A stretch of DNA of 21,172 bases from Candidatus Hydrogenedentota bacterium (GCA_007124105.1 SLFT01000517.1:1-21172); one strand, 5' to 3'. Shown: positions 13,185-21,047, counted from the first letter of the stretch. The notes: a model not told the origin generated them from the letters alone. Made by a program: numbers and translations.

Positions 13185-14854
13185 GCGCGATAAGGGCCTC
13201 ACAATGGTTGTCGTTGTTGGAGCGGCCCGCCACGTTGCGTCCATTGTCGGATATTTACGGTTCGGACGACGCGCTGCTGGATGAGCGGGCGGCATTGGCG
13301 CGGCGTACGCTCGAGGCCTTCAGGGACCGGTTCGGCGATTTGCCCGTGCGTTTGTTCCGCGCGCCGGGCCGCGTCAACTTGCGGGGCATGCATGTGGACA
13401 CCCATGGCGGTTTTTTGAACTTGATGACGCACCAGCGCGAGGTAATGCTGGCGGCGGCAGCCGCAGATGGGCCGACCAGTGCGCTGGCGAACGTTGTCCC
13501 GGCCTTTTCGGAGACGGTGTTCAATCTGGACGAAGAACGTCGGGGGCCTGCGTCGAATTGGGCGTGGTGGGACGTCATTGCCGACCCCGCTGTGGCCGCG
13601 CGTTCACGGGCGCGGGCGGCGACGCCGGAAACGGCGTGGGCCAACTATTGCATTGGCGCGGCGCTGCGTGTTGCTCACGAATATCCTGATTCGCCCCCGG
13701 GTGGATTAAAAATCATGGTACACAGCGACTTGCCGCGCGGCGCCGCGTTGAGTTCATCGGCGGCGTTGAGTGTGGCAGCGCTGCTTGCCAGCGCCAGTTA
13801 CGCGGGTCATACGCTCGCTCCTGAGCAGATAATTGCCGCCGAACAGGATGTGGAATGGTACGCGGGCGCGCGGGTCGGCATGAGCGATCAGACGGCGATT
13901 GTGCTGGGGCGTCCGGGAATGTTGCTGAACATCGCGGTGTTTCCCCGCGACTTCACGCTGGACAACGCGCGATATGTTCCCTTTCCCGCTGCGCTTGATT
14001 TGCTGGTGGTGGATTCGCATACAAAACGGACGCTCAGCGGCGCGCACCGGCTGCAATACACGCTAAATCGTTTTGCCTATTCCATGGCGTTGACAGTGCT
14101 TCAGGCGGAATTGGTGCGGTCTGGCTGGTCGGTGGACGCGGCGCAACAGTTGGACCGGCTGTCCCGGATTACGCCGGATGCGCTGGGCGGCGCCGCGGTG
14201 TTGTACGAACTGCTGCAACGCATCCCGGAAACCATCAGTCTCGAAACGCTTCGTAAACGGTACGCGCCGCCAGAACTCGACAGTGAATACGTCCGCTATT
14301 TCGGGGAGGGCGACGCCGCGGATCGGCCGCGGCGTATTCCGCTGCGCGGCCCGTTGTTATTCGGTATAGCCGAGTCCGATCGGGCCCGGGTTTTCCCCGA
14401 CGCGTTGGCGTCCGGCGACTACGAGGAAGCGGGCATGTTGATGAACGTGGGACATGACGGCGACCGCGTACGCGTCGCGGGAGACGCTCCCTATGTCTCA
14501 GAAATCAGCGATATGGTATTGGAAATACTGGCGCGAGACCAGGCCCCTGTTGTCTTGCAGCCCGGCGCGTATGGCGCGAGCAGTCCCGCCCTGGATATGC
14601 TGGTGGACGCGGCGCTTCATGCGGACGCGCTGGGCGCATCGCTTACCGGCGCGGGCATTGCCGGAGCGGTGCTCGTCTTGTGTCACAGGGAACACAGCTC
14701 CGCCATTCGTGTTGCGCTGGCCCGCATATTGCAAACAGAAGCCTACGCCCGCAGCGCAAACCTGGCCGCGCCCCTTGACGAGGATACCGCCGATAAGGCG
14801 GTAACAATTAATCACAGCGTGGCGGGCGCATGCGAGGTATGCCTGGACAGTTAA
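13181..14854 (+). CDS. Galactokinase-family GHMP sugar kinase with altered sugar-binding motif
   Basis: Encodes 557 residues. The GHMP elements are present in order: FRAPGRVNLRGMHVDTHGG (59-77), the ATP-binding PRGAALSSSAALSVA (185-199), RVGMSDQ with the catalytic-base Asp236 as in GalK GIMDQ, VDSHTKRTLSGAHR, and LTGAGIAGAVLVL near residue 488. In galactokinases the first motif reads GEHTDY; here Glu is replaced by Met70 and Tyr by Thr while His and Asp remain, so the sugar is probably not plain galactose. It is also about 150 residues longer than GalK, with a helical N-terminal extension of about 50 residues and a longer middle. It should phosphorylate a monosaccharide at C1 with ATP in the cytoplasm. 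The upstream ribosome site is weak (GAGG at 13169-13172), consistent with coupling to the short frame that overlaps it. Confidence 0.75.
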   Translation: MSAIRASQWLSLLERPATLRPLSDIYGSDDALLDERAALARRTLEAFRDRFGDLPVRLFRAPGRVNLRGMHVDTHGGFLNLMTHQREVMLAAAAADGPTSALANVVPAFSETVFNLDEERRGPASNWAWWDVIADPAVAARSRARAATPETAWANYCIGAALRVAHEYPDSPPGGLKIMVHSDLPRGAALSSSAALSVAALLASASYAGHTLAPEQIIAAEQDVEWYAGARVGMSDQTAIVLGRPGMLLNIAVFPRDFTLDNARYVPFPAALDLLVVDSHTKRTLSGAHRLQYTLNRFAYSMALTVLQAELVRSGWSVDAAQQLDRLSRITPDALGGAAVLYELLQRIPETISLETLRKRYAPPELDSEYVRYFGEGDAADRPRRIPLRGPLLFGIAESDRARVFPDALASGDYEEAGMLMNVGHDGDRVRVAGDAPYVSEISDMVLEILARDQAPVVLQPGAYGASSPALDMLVDAALHADALGASLTGAGIAGAVLVLCHREHSSAIRVALARILQTEAYARSANLAAPLDEDTADKAVTINHSVAGACEVCLDS

Positions 14855-14908
14855 CAAGGGTGGATACGTCTACAGTGTCGCGCATCTCTTGATTTCCACG
14901 GCGTTCAG

Positions 14909-14962
14909 TTTCGCTTCACCCACCCTACAGTCCAATTTTGAGTTCTATTGGTAGACAGTTAC
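14909..14962. repeat. Dispersed intergenic repeat, copy A
   Basis: Starts TTTCGCTTCACCCACC and ends TATTGGTAGACAGTTAC. It aligns along its length with 20259-20320, which starts TTTCGCTTCGCTGCACCA and ends TATTGGCAGACGGTTAC; the blocks CTACAGT, TTTTGA and GTTAC are shared, with a small insertion in the other copy. It lies 54 bases past the stop of the kinase gene. The rest of the gap 14855-15142 shows only a CGTATA/TATACG inverted repeat (14997-15022) around an AGGAGG. Confidence 0.7.
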
Positions 14963-15142
14963 AAAAAAAACAAGAAGGTTCGCGCAACGACAGCGTCGTA
15001 TAGGAGGTATGGGACTTATACGCAAAAAGACCGGCTTTACTTCTGGGTTGTGGGCGCTACCCCTTTCGATTCTATTCCCACCTTGGCTCCTGCCTTCCCA
15101 TAAACCATTGTGGCGTGTGGCGGCAGATTATTTTCTGTTGTG

Positions 15143-15757
15143 TCACGAATTACCGGCGGCTACACGACGCATGGAGTACACGGTAATAGTTGTTCCGGGC
15201 ATGGGGCTTTGATGAATCAGCTGGAACCCGAAGCGCTCATAAAACGGTACATTGCCGCTGCTGTGTGTGTTTACAAAACAGGGGACGCCTTCTTCATCGG
15301 CCTTGTCCAGAACAGGACGCAGCAGGCTGGCGGCTATCCCCTTGCCGTGGTGTTCAGGCGCGACGCCGAGCGTGTCAATCTCCCAATGCGGTTCTGTCAT
15401 AAAGCGTTTCATCCGCCCTACGGCGTCCAGGTGCGCCCTGAGCCCGCGCGCCTGCTCGCAGGGATTTAAGACGAAAACGACGGGAAGGAATCCAGCGCGC
15501 AGTTGTTCACAGATTCCCACGGACGGTCCCCGTTCAGGGGGATGCCATAGCGCCGCTCCGGAAAAATCGGGGGTGGTATATACGCTGCCGTGGGGGATCA
15601 AGACGCGCAGCCATCGCGTAAAAATCCAACGCATCTTGCGTAGCCGCGCTTCCCGTGTGCGAAAGACATAGCAACAGACGGGGTCTTCAACAAAGGCGCG
15701 AGACAAGGCGTCTCCGATGGTCTCGCATTTGTCCAACGGCGCCAGAATCGCTTCCAT
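15143..15757 (-). CDS. GNAT-family N-acetyltransferase
   Basis: Encodes 204 residues. Motif A of the GNAT fold is clear at 125-147 (WEIDTLGVAPEHHGKGIAAS), with HHGKGIA taking the place of the usual Q/RxxGxG/A acetyl-CoA pyrophosphate-binding loop. It is followed by NTHSSGNVPFYERFGFQ (163-179), the motif B region. The family transfers acetyl from acetyl-CoA to an amine; the substrate cannot be read from sequence. The N-terminal half (ALWHPPERGPS) resembles single-domain GNATs found beside other orphan genes. The ATG at 15757 has only a weak GGGA upstream. It is convergent with the kinase gene and divergent from the nuclease operon. Confidence 0.82.
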   Translation of the reverse strand: MEAILAPLDKCETIGDALSRAFVEDPVCCYVFRTREARLRKMRWIFTRWLRVLIPHGSVYTTPDFSGAALWHPPERGPSVGICEQLRAGFLPVVFVLNPCEQARGLRAHLDAVGRMKRFMTEPHWEIDTLGVAPEHHGKGIAASLLRPVLDKADEEGVPCFVNTHSSGNVPFYERFGFQLIHQSPMPGTTITVYSMRRVAAGNS

Positions 15758-15873
15758 GAACTTCGATTCCCTTGTGTTATGGCAGGCAACCGGGCTATAG
15801 TTACCCGGCCCCGGCCCTTGATTTTTTTACGCGGAATATTGACTGGGACAGGCCAATGCGCATAAACTTGGAA

Positions 15874-15901
15874 TTTGCGTCGAAATTTGCCACACTATAG
15901 G
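15874..15901 (+). promoter_or_regulatory. Candidate promoter of the YhaO/YhaN-like operon
   Basis: TTTGCG (15874-15879) and TATAGG (15896-15901) are 16 bases apart. Transcription from about 15908 would give a 60-base leader to ATG 15969. The match to consensus is modest. The remainder of the 211-bp gap holds a CCGGG/CCCGG inverted repeat around CTATAG near 15788-15806 that may belong to the divergent GNAT promoter. Confidence 0.35.
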
Positions 15902-15968
15902 GGTGGAGGCGTCTTCTTTTCGTTCTGACAGACACCACGCATTCCATTATGACAGCAAGCATTATACT

Positions 15969-17147
15969 ATGAAACGTATCCGGATATTACATACAGCAGA
16001 CATCCATCTCGATTCTTCTTTTTCCACGCTTGGCGTGAACGCGCGCGCCGGCGCTGAACTGCGCGCAGCGCAACGGCGGGTGTTCGACAGCATCCTCGAA
16101 CGGGCGCGCGACTGGCCGGCGGATATGGTGTTGATTGCCGGCGACCTGTTTGACGCGGGCGAACCGTGCGATGCCACTGTCGCGTTTGTAATGGAGGCAT
16201 TGGAGCGTCTGGCGCCCATCCCGGTATTCATTGCGCCTGGCGATCACGACCCCTACAGCACTTATTCGCCTTACGCGCTGGCGCTGTGGCCGGGCAATGT
16301 AACCATATTCAAGCCGGGGGGATGGCAACGCTGGGAACACCCCGTTCATCCCCTGGTCATACATGGCATCGGCTGCGACGGCGTCAACACCTCTGGCGAA
16401 TGGTTTCATGAATTACATGTAGACACGGACGATCGCGTTCATATTGCGTTGGCCCACGGCGCCGAGCGGACGCATCAACCGCCGTATGACGACAGTTTCG
16501 CGCCCTTTGACGCCGCCGACATTGCCCAGGACAACCTGTCTTATGTTGCGTTGGGCCATTTCCATGATCCTGTTGACGCAACCGGCGACGCTACAAGCGT
16601 GATGCGATATCCCGGTACGCCCCAGGGGCGAAATTTTCTGGAGCAGGGCGACCGCTCCTTTCTTGAGCTTGTGATAGAGCATAACGGCGTGGGGAAACCG
16701 ACAGTTCAAGCAACGGCCATATCCTGCGCTGATATCGTTTTTGAGCGCTGTGTGTGTCGTATTTCGGCTGACCAGGGCGCACCGGCAATACTGGATGATC
16801 TTCTGGCGCGGATGAGCGGGGACGCATCGCATCGCGCGGTTCAAGTGCAGGCAACAGGCACAACATTGCCGCCGGCTTATGAAGTGATTGAGGCGCTGCG
16901 CGCGGAAGCGCGTCCCCATTTTGGTTACATCGAAATTATAGACGCCCTGGAACCGATGCTGAACCCGCCGCCCCTATCCACGCAACATACGTGTCTGTCG
17001 AAATTGAACAAAGCGATGGCAGAACGCATCGCGGACGCTTCCGACAAGGATGAGGCTGCATTTGAAGCGTACGCACGCGACCTGGTTGTGAAGGCGTGTC
17101 GCAGCCTTATGCTGCCGACCCATGATGCGGCGGAGCCGCTGTCATGA
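15969..17147 (+). CDS. YhaO/SbcD/Mre11-like metallophosphoesterase (DNA nuclease subunit)
   Basis: Encodes 392 residues. The phosphoesterase motifs are in order: HTADIHLDSSF (D11, H13), IAGDLFD (D59, D62), APGDHDPY (91-94), LAHG (H163) and LGHFHDP (H197, H199). PGTPQGRNFLEQG after residue 215 is typical of the YhaO branch. The family forms a complex with a Rad50/SbcC/YhaN-type partner and cuts DNA ends using two Mn ions. Here the usual GNHD motif is GDHD, an Asn-to-Asp change at a metal ligand. I chose ATG 15969 because MKRIRILHTADIHLD matches family N-termini; the GTG at 15903 would lie at the expected transcription start. The last bases overlap the next gene as ATGA, so the two are probably cotranslated. 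Confidence 0.85.
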   Translation: MKRIRILHTADIHLDSSFSTLGVNARAGAELRAAQRRVFDSILERARDWPADMVLIAGDLFDAGEPCDATVAFVMEALERLAPIPVFIAPGDHDPYSTYSPYALALWPGNVTIFKPGGWQRWEHPVHPLVIHGIGCDGVNTSGEWFHELHVDTDDRVHIALAHGAERTHQPPYDDSFAPFDAADIAQDNLSYVALGHFHDPVDATGDATSVMRYPGTPQGRNFLEQGDRSFLELVIEHNGVGKPTVQATAISCADIVFERCVCRISADQGAPAILDDLLARMSGDASHRAVQVQATGTTLPPAYEVIEALRAEARPHFGYIEIIDALEPMLNPPPLSTQHTCLSKLNKAMAERIADASDKDEAAFEAYARDLVVKACRSLMLPTHDAAEPLS

Positions 17148-20146
17148 TCATTCAGACGCTCACATATAAGACACAAAACGGCGACGGGGAAACCGCCACA
17201 CATAGCCTGGGCGGCATGGCCCACGCATTACACTGCGCCGACGTCAATGCCGCGCGCAATTTGAGCCGTCTATTGCATCGCATCCTTGCCGCGCGCGCCG
17301 TGTATAACGCGTCCCCGCCAATCCAGATCGCCACCGAGATGCCCGGTTGCGGCGCATTAACGGCAACACTTGCCGCAGAACCGGATGACGCCCAGCATCA
17401 TTATTCCCTCAGTTTGGCCGCGGACGACGAGACGCCTGAACCCATCGGCGCGGATTTACTGCTTCTTTCCCTGCATGAGATGTTGGAAGAAGACTACGAT
17501 TACGCGCGTATCGCCCGTGAAATGGCGGCCATCGTAGATACAGGCAACAGCCAGCATGATTTAATCGCCGCGCTGGCGCGACTTGACGCTTTTACCGCGC
17601 GCGTCGGTCGCGATAGCGACGGAAACACGCCGCTGGCGCGGGCGCGGGTACGGTTGGCGTCTCTGAAGAAGGAATACGAAGCGGCGGAATCGGCCCTGCG
17701 ACAAGTCAGGGAACATGCCCGCTCGCTGGAGACGCTTCGCGACCAGGTGGACGCCTGTCGCCATGAATACGACCAGACCGAGAGACGCCTGGGTGCGTCC
17801 GTGTTGGGACAACTTGCCGACAGTTTGGAACGTCTTGAAGCGCTGGAGCGCGACATTGAAGCGGCAAGAAGCGGCAAATGCCTGGACTCCGACGAGGCCG
17901 CGGCCATCCAACGGGCCGAAACCCAGACCGAAACGGCGCGTTTGCAGGTGGAACGCACCCGGGAGGAACTGCGAGCAATCACGGAAGAGATTGAAGCGTT
18001 GCGCGGCGTCATCGCGAACCGGACCGAGATGTCTGATGGCGCCCCCGAAGAAATGGAGCAACTGCAGCGACATATTCAAAGCGGCCAAGGGCGGATAACG
18101 GAGTTTAACGCGCGCCTGGACGAAGTGAATAACCAGATAGGGACGTTGGACGCGCAAATAGCGGAGGCGCAGGAACAATTGACCGCGCTGCCGGATTTCA
18201 GCCGTATTGCGCCCAATCCCACTGACTGGCTTAACCAGCTTGCGCGTTCGTTTAAGACCGCCCTGGGCGTACGCGACGCCGAGGAAGAGACGCGTGACGC
18301 GCTACGCGAGGAATTGGCCAACTTGCGCGTTGAGATAGCCGGCGACGCGGCAATCTTCGAGAGCAGCGCCAATTTCGCCGAGGAATTATTGGCGCACCAG
18401 AACGCGCGTCAGCATTGGGAAACCCGAAGTACGCAGATTGGCGAAGAGATAAGACAGAAGCGCAGCCAGCACGACGAACAGGTGGCCAGCATGCCGGGAC
18501 TGTTTCTGCTCAGTCTGGGATGCGCCCTTTTCCTTTCACTGTTGTTGGGCGCCTATGTGGGGCTTCAAAAGGCGCCCATTTTAATACCCGCTTTTCTGAT
18601 GCTCCTGTCCATACTGTATTTTTTAACACAACTTCTGCTGACGCGGGCGCGGGTCATGCGCCTGGCGCGTAGTATAGACAAATGTCAGTCGGAACTCGAT
18701 ATGATGGGCAGTGGCGAACAGGGCGAGGTGTCGCAGATTGACCGGCTGATGACGCGGGCGGACTGTGGCACAGCGCGTGAGCTGGAAGCGCGTTACGACC
18801 GGTATCGGGAATTGCGCGCGAAGATTGAAGAGCTCGAGACGCGATTCGCGCAACAGGAGGAACACTTGCGCGAGAGCGAAGAGCGCATCCCTAAACTGTT
18901 CGAGCGGGTGCGCAGCACACTTGAGCAGGTGGAAGAGCCGCCCGAGGACGAGGATGACATAGAAAATGCCGTGGGTCGCGCCATCGCCAAATATCAGGTG
19001 TACCGCGAGACCAAGCGCCGCCTTGCCGACCTCCGAAATCAGCATCAGGGGCTGCTCGGTCGCAGACGTTTCCTCGAAAGGGAACTGGCGACGACCCGGG
19101 AAAGTTTGCCCGAAACGGAGAAGCAGTTGCGCGAAATCATGCGGAACAATGGCTTTGCCGACGAAGGGGACTATCGTGATATCAACGCCGCATTGACTGC
19201 GTACTACCGCTATCTTGACGCGATAGAGGAAAATACAGGCCGTGTAAATACGTTGACACGGACCCTACAATCTCTGGAGGCGCGTCTGCCTGAGGAGGAA
19301 GCGGCGCTGGCGACATTTACAAGCACGCTTGAAGCATTGCTGGCGCACGCGCAATTCGATTCGCCGGACGAGGCGCGCGCCGCTGCGGCAAACACAATGG
19401 CCCTGCGCGATATGGAAAGGGAAAAAGCGACTATTGAACAGCAGCAGGAAAGTGTGCTGCAGGGCCGCCCGGTACAGGTTTGGCACAAACTCGCGGGCGA
19501 CGCGGTAATTGACGACGATGATCGCGGCCCGGAACATTACGCCCGTGAACTCGAAGCCATCAGGCAACAGCGGGAGGATGCGCTGCAACAGTACCGGGCA
19601 CTGTTCCAGAAACGACAGCAGGCGCTTGCGGCTCACAAGCCGCTTTGCGAAATAGCAGAAGACATGGCGGCGCTCGAACAACATATTGCCACACTGCGTC
19701 GCGATGTGAGCGCTGCCGCGCATGCCGGCGCTCTTACGGAGGAAAGCCTGCGTACATGGCGCGCGCGTCACAGCAGCGCCATTGCCGAACGGGCATCGGA
19801 AATTCTGGCTGTACTGGGCATTGACGCGCGGATGCGCCTTGACCTGGATCCAAACGACGCGCCCAGTCTCGAGGCTGCTGTCGAGAATGACCATGCAGCA
19901 GCAACGCCGGCAGTCCTGTCGTTGGCGCTGCGATTTGCTGCCGCCGAAATGCTCGTCGGTGGCGATGGCGCGCCGCCGCTCATTGTTGACGCCACCCTTC
20001 AAGGCGCGCCATTGCCCGCGCCGCCAGAAAAATTCGTCGCTGCCATAAAGGAAATAGCAACAAGCCGGCAGGTACTGCTGGTATTTGAAGACGACGCTAT
20101 CGCAGACGCCGTTTCCAAACTGGAAATGCAGAAGACGTCATTTTGA
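17144..20146 (+). CDS. YhaN/SbcC-like membrane coiled-coil protein lacking ATPase motifs
   Basis: Encodes 1000 residues. Long heptad-rich coiled coils (about 165-345, 370-445 and 510-760, again 775-890) flank two membrane helices at about 450-502 (SMPGLFLLSLGCALFLSLLL and LIPAFLMLLSILYFLTQLLL). This is the YhaN layout, and it follows a YhaO-like gene as in Firmicute yhaO-yhaN. But no Walker A exists: at the expected place (about 29-47) the sequence reads HCADVNAARNLSRLLHRIL instead of a GPNEAGKST-type loop. At the C-terminus HAAATPAVLSLALRFAAAE replaces the LSxGT signature helix, PPLIVDATLQG replaces the Walker B LILDDPF, and LLVFEDD replaces the H-loop. The frame is uninterrupted, so this looks like a maintained pseudo-ATPase scaffold rather than a pseudogene. 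Confidence 0.8.
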   Translation: MIIQTLTYKTQNGDGETATHSLGGMAHALHCADVNAARNLSRLLHRILAARAVYNASPPIQIATEMPGCGALTATLAAEPDDAQHHYSLSLAADDETPEPIGADLLLLSLHEMLEEDYDYARIAREMAAIVDTGNSQHDLIAALARLDAFTARVGRDSDGNTPLARARVRLASLKKEYEAAESALRQVREHARSLETLRDQVDACRHEYDQTERRLGASVLGQLADSLERLEALERDIEAARSGKCLDSDEAAAIQRAETQTETARLQVERTREELRAITEEIEALRGVIANRTEMSDGAPEEMEQLQRHIQSGQGRITEFNARLDEVNNQIGTLDAQIAEAQEQLTALPDFSRIAPNPTDWLNQLARSFKTALGVRDAEEETRDALREELANLRVEIAGDAAIFESSANFAEELLAHQNARQHWETRSTQIGEEIRQKRSQHDEQVASMPGLFLLSLGCALFLSLLLGAYVGLQKAPILIPAFLMLLSILYFLTQLLLTRARVMRLARSIDKCQSELDMMGSGEQGEVSQIDRLMTRADCGTARELEARYDRYRELRAKIEELETRFAQQEEHLRESEERIPKLFERVRSTLEQVEEPPEDEDDIENAVGRAIAKYQVYRETKRRLADLRNQHQGLLGRRRFLERELATTRESLPETEKQLREIMRNNGFADEGDYRDINAALTAYYRYLDAIEENTGRVNTLTRTLQSLEARLPEEEAALATFTSTLEALLAHAQFDSPDEARAAAANTMALRDMEREKATIEQQQESVLQGRPVQVWHKLAGDAVIDDDDRGPEHYARELEAIRQQREDALQQYRALFQKRQQALAAHKPLCEIAEDMAALEQHIATLRRDVSAAAHAGALTEESLRTWRARHSSAIAERASEILAVLGIDARMRLDLDPNDAPSLEAAVENDHAAATPAVLSLALRFAAAEMLVGGDGAPPLIVDATLQGAPLPAPPEKFVAAIKEIATSRQVLLVFEDDAIADAVSKLEMQKTSF

Positions 20147-20158
20147 CCGATAAGGATG

Positions 20159-20185
20159 CAAAGGCGCCTCGCGCGCTTTGTTTTT
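20159..20185 (+). terminator. Rho-independent terminator of the YhaO/YhaN-like operon
   Basis: Bases 20159-20167 (CAAAGGCGC) pair with 20171-20180 (GCGCGCTTTG) in a 9-bp stem with one bulged G and a CTC loop, followed at once by TTTTT (20181-20185) and a further TTTT at 20189. It starts 13 bases after the stop codon of the 1000-residue gene. Confidence 0.8.
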
Positions 20186-20258
20186 GCGTTTTACGTAATG
20201 CATAAGGCGGCGTTTATTTTTGCGCCATAAAGAATATACTGTCAGGCAGAATGGTGGG

Positions 20259-20320
20259 TTTCGCTTCGCTGCACCACACTATCTACAGTTCACTTTTGAA
20301 GTTTATTGGCAGACGGTTAC
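20259..20320. repeat. Dispersed intergenic repeat, copy B
   Basis: Second copy of the element at 14909-14962, in the same orientation, here starting TTTCGCTTCGCTGCACCA and ending TATTGGCAGACGGTTAC. GGTG and CACC next to the TTTCGCTTCGC core can form a small hairpin. It lies between the operon terminator and the MazG-like gene, and the reading frame that passes through it is not part of MazG. Confidence 0.7.
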
Positions 20321-20396
20321 GAATATACATTGCTATAGTGTGAATATAGCTGTTACAAACTCCCTTGAAGAGGATGCCACTGCAAGCAGGGACACG

Positions 20397-20837
20397 ATGG
20401 ATTCTGTCAGGAACAACAACGAGATGCGGCCTTTTCCTCTTGCCATGAACGTACAGAGGGCGGCCTCCCGACTTGGCTTCGACTGGCCTGATATCACAGG
20501 CGTATTCGATAAAGTGGCCGAGGAACTGGCTGAATTGCGCGACGCCGAGCGCAGTGGCGACAACGACCACGCCCGCGCGGAACTGGGCGATCTGCTGTTT
20601 GCCGCAGTGAGCGTCGCGCGATTTCTTGACGCTGACCCGGAACAATGCCTGCACGAGGCCACAAAACGTTTCGAAAGCCGACTTGACATGGTGGCGAAAA
20701 TTGCGGAGAAAGAAGGCGTATCCCTGCAAAGTTGCGCGGCAGAGAGGCTCGACGCGCTTTGGGAACAGGCCAAAAGGCTTATGCGTCAACAACTTGAAAA
20801 AGACCTTGACAAACACCCTTGTTCTGGTGCAGACTAG
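20397..20837 (+). CDS. MazG-like nucleoside triphosphate pyrophosphohydrolase, single domain
   Basis: Encodes 146 residues from ATG 20397 (AGGGA six bases upstream); an ATG at 20424 is also possible. The reading frame extends to 20220, but that part is made of the dispersed repeat and is unlikely to be coding. The protein matches the C-terminal half of MazG: MNVQRAASRLGFDWPDITGV, then the metal-binding ExxE (E43, E46 in AEELAEL) and ExxD (E62, D65 in AELGDLLFA), then a helix RFLDADPEQCLHEATKRFESR. Members hydrolyse (d)NTPs to monophosphate and pyrophosphate, cleaning damaged nucleotides or lowering ppGpp-related signals. E. coli MazG has two such domains; one-domain forms are common, so this need not be a truncation. 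Confidence 0.82.
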   Translation: MDSVRNNNEMRPFPLAMNVQRAASRLGFDWPDITGVFDKVAEELAELRDAERSGDNDHARAELGDLLFAAVSVARFLDADPEQCLHEATKRFESRLDMVAKIAEKEGVSLQSCAAERLDALWEQAKRLMRQQLEKDLDKHPCSGAD

Positions 20838-20992
20838 AGCCAAGGAAACACGGTTTTCGGCAGGGTTATCCTGCGTTGAATTCTTTTGGAACAACGCCCC
20901 GGCAGGGGCAACGTACCGCGTTATAACGCTTGGTTGAGCGCGGGCCCGGAGAGTACGGACGGGTCGCATTCACGTACGGGAAGTATAGTTGT
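20838..20992. other. Intergenic region with small hairpins and a 12-base palindrome
   Basis: No gene is supported. GCAGG/CCTGC (20860-20874, 5-base loop) and GCCCC/GGGGC (20896-20909, 4-base loop) are perfect 5-bp stems; the first is followed by a loose T-rich stretch and might end the MazG transcript. GCGTTATAACGC (20918-20929) is a perfect 12-base palindrome that could be a protein-binding site, although one such palindrome is not unexpected in DNA of this length. GTACGG occurs twice (20953-20982 region). Confidence 0.35.
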
Positions 20993-21047
20993 GCGGGCGA
21001 GACAAGCCTACCTGGTTACACAACAGGGAAGCGTTGTTTCGCCTCGC
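20993..21047 (+). ncRNA. Candidate structured RNA leader upstream of the last gene
   Basis: GCGGGCGAGACAA (20993-21005) pairs with TTGTTTCGCCTCGC (21034-21047) in a 13-bp stem with one bulge and one G-U pair. Inside the 28-base loop CCTG..TT and AACAGG can form a second stem. A TATAGT box at 20984-20989 would start a transcript almost exactly at the base of the stem. It does not match a riboswitch family I recognise, and there is no T-tract after it. An alternative reading is a DNA-level cruciform or operator. Confidence 0.35.

Noticed and set aside
15009..15212. 67-codon hydrophobic plus-strand frame with an AGGAGG next to its ATG
   Set aside because: Only one base separates AGGAGG from the ATG, which is too short. 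The frame overlaps the 3' end of the GNAT gene and lies within an inverted repeat (14997-15022). No family resemblance.
20918..20929. Perfect 12-base palindrome GCGTTATAACGC as a firm operator call
   Set aside because: A 12-base palindrome is expected several times by chance in 21 kb and no second copy was noticed, so it is kept only as a note.
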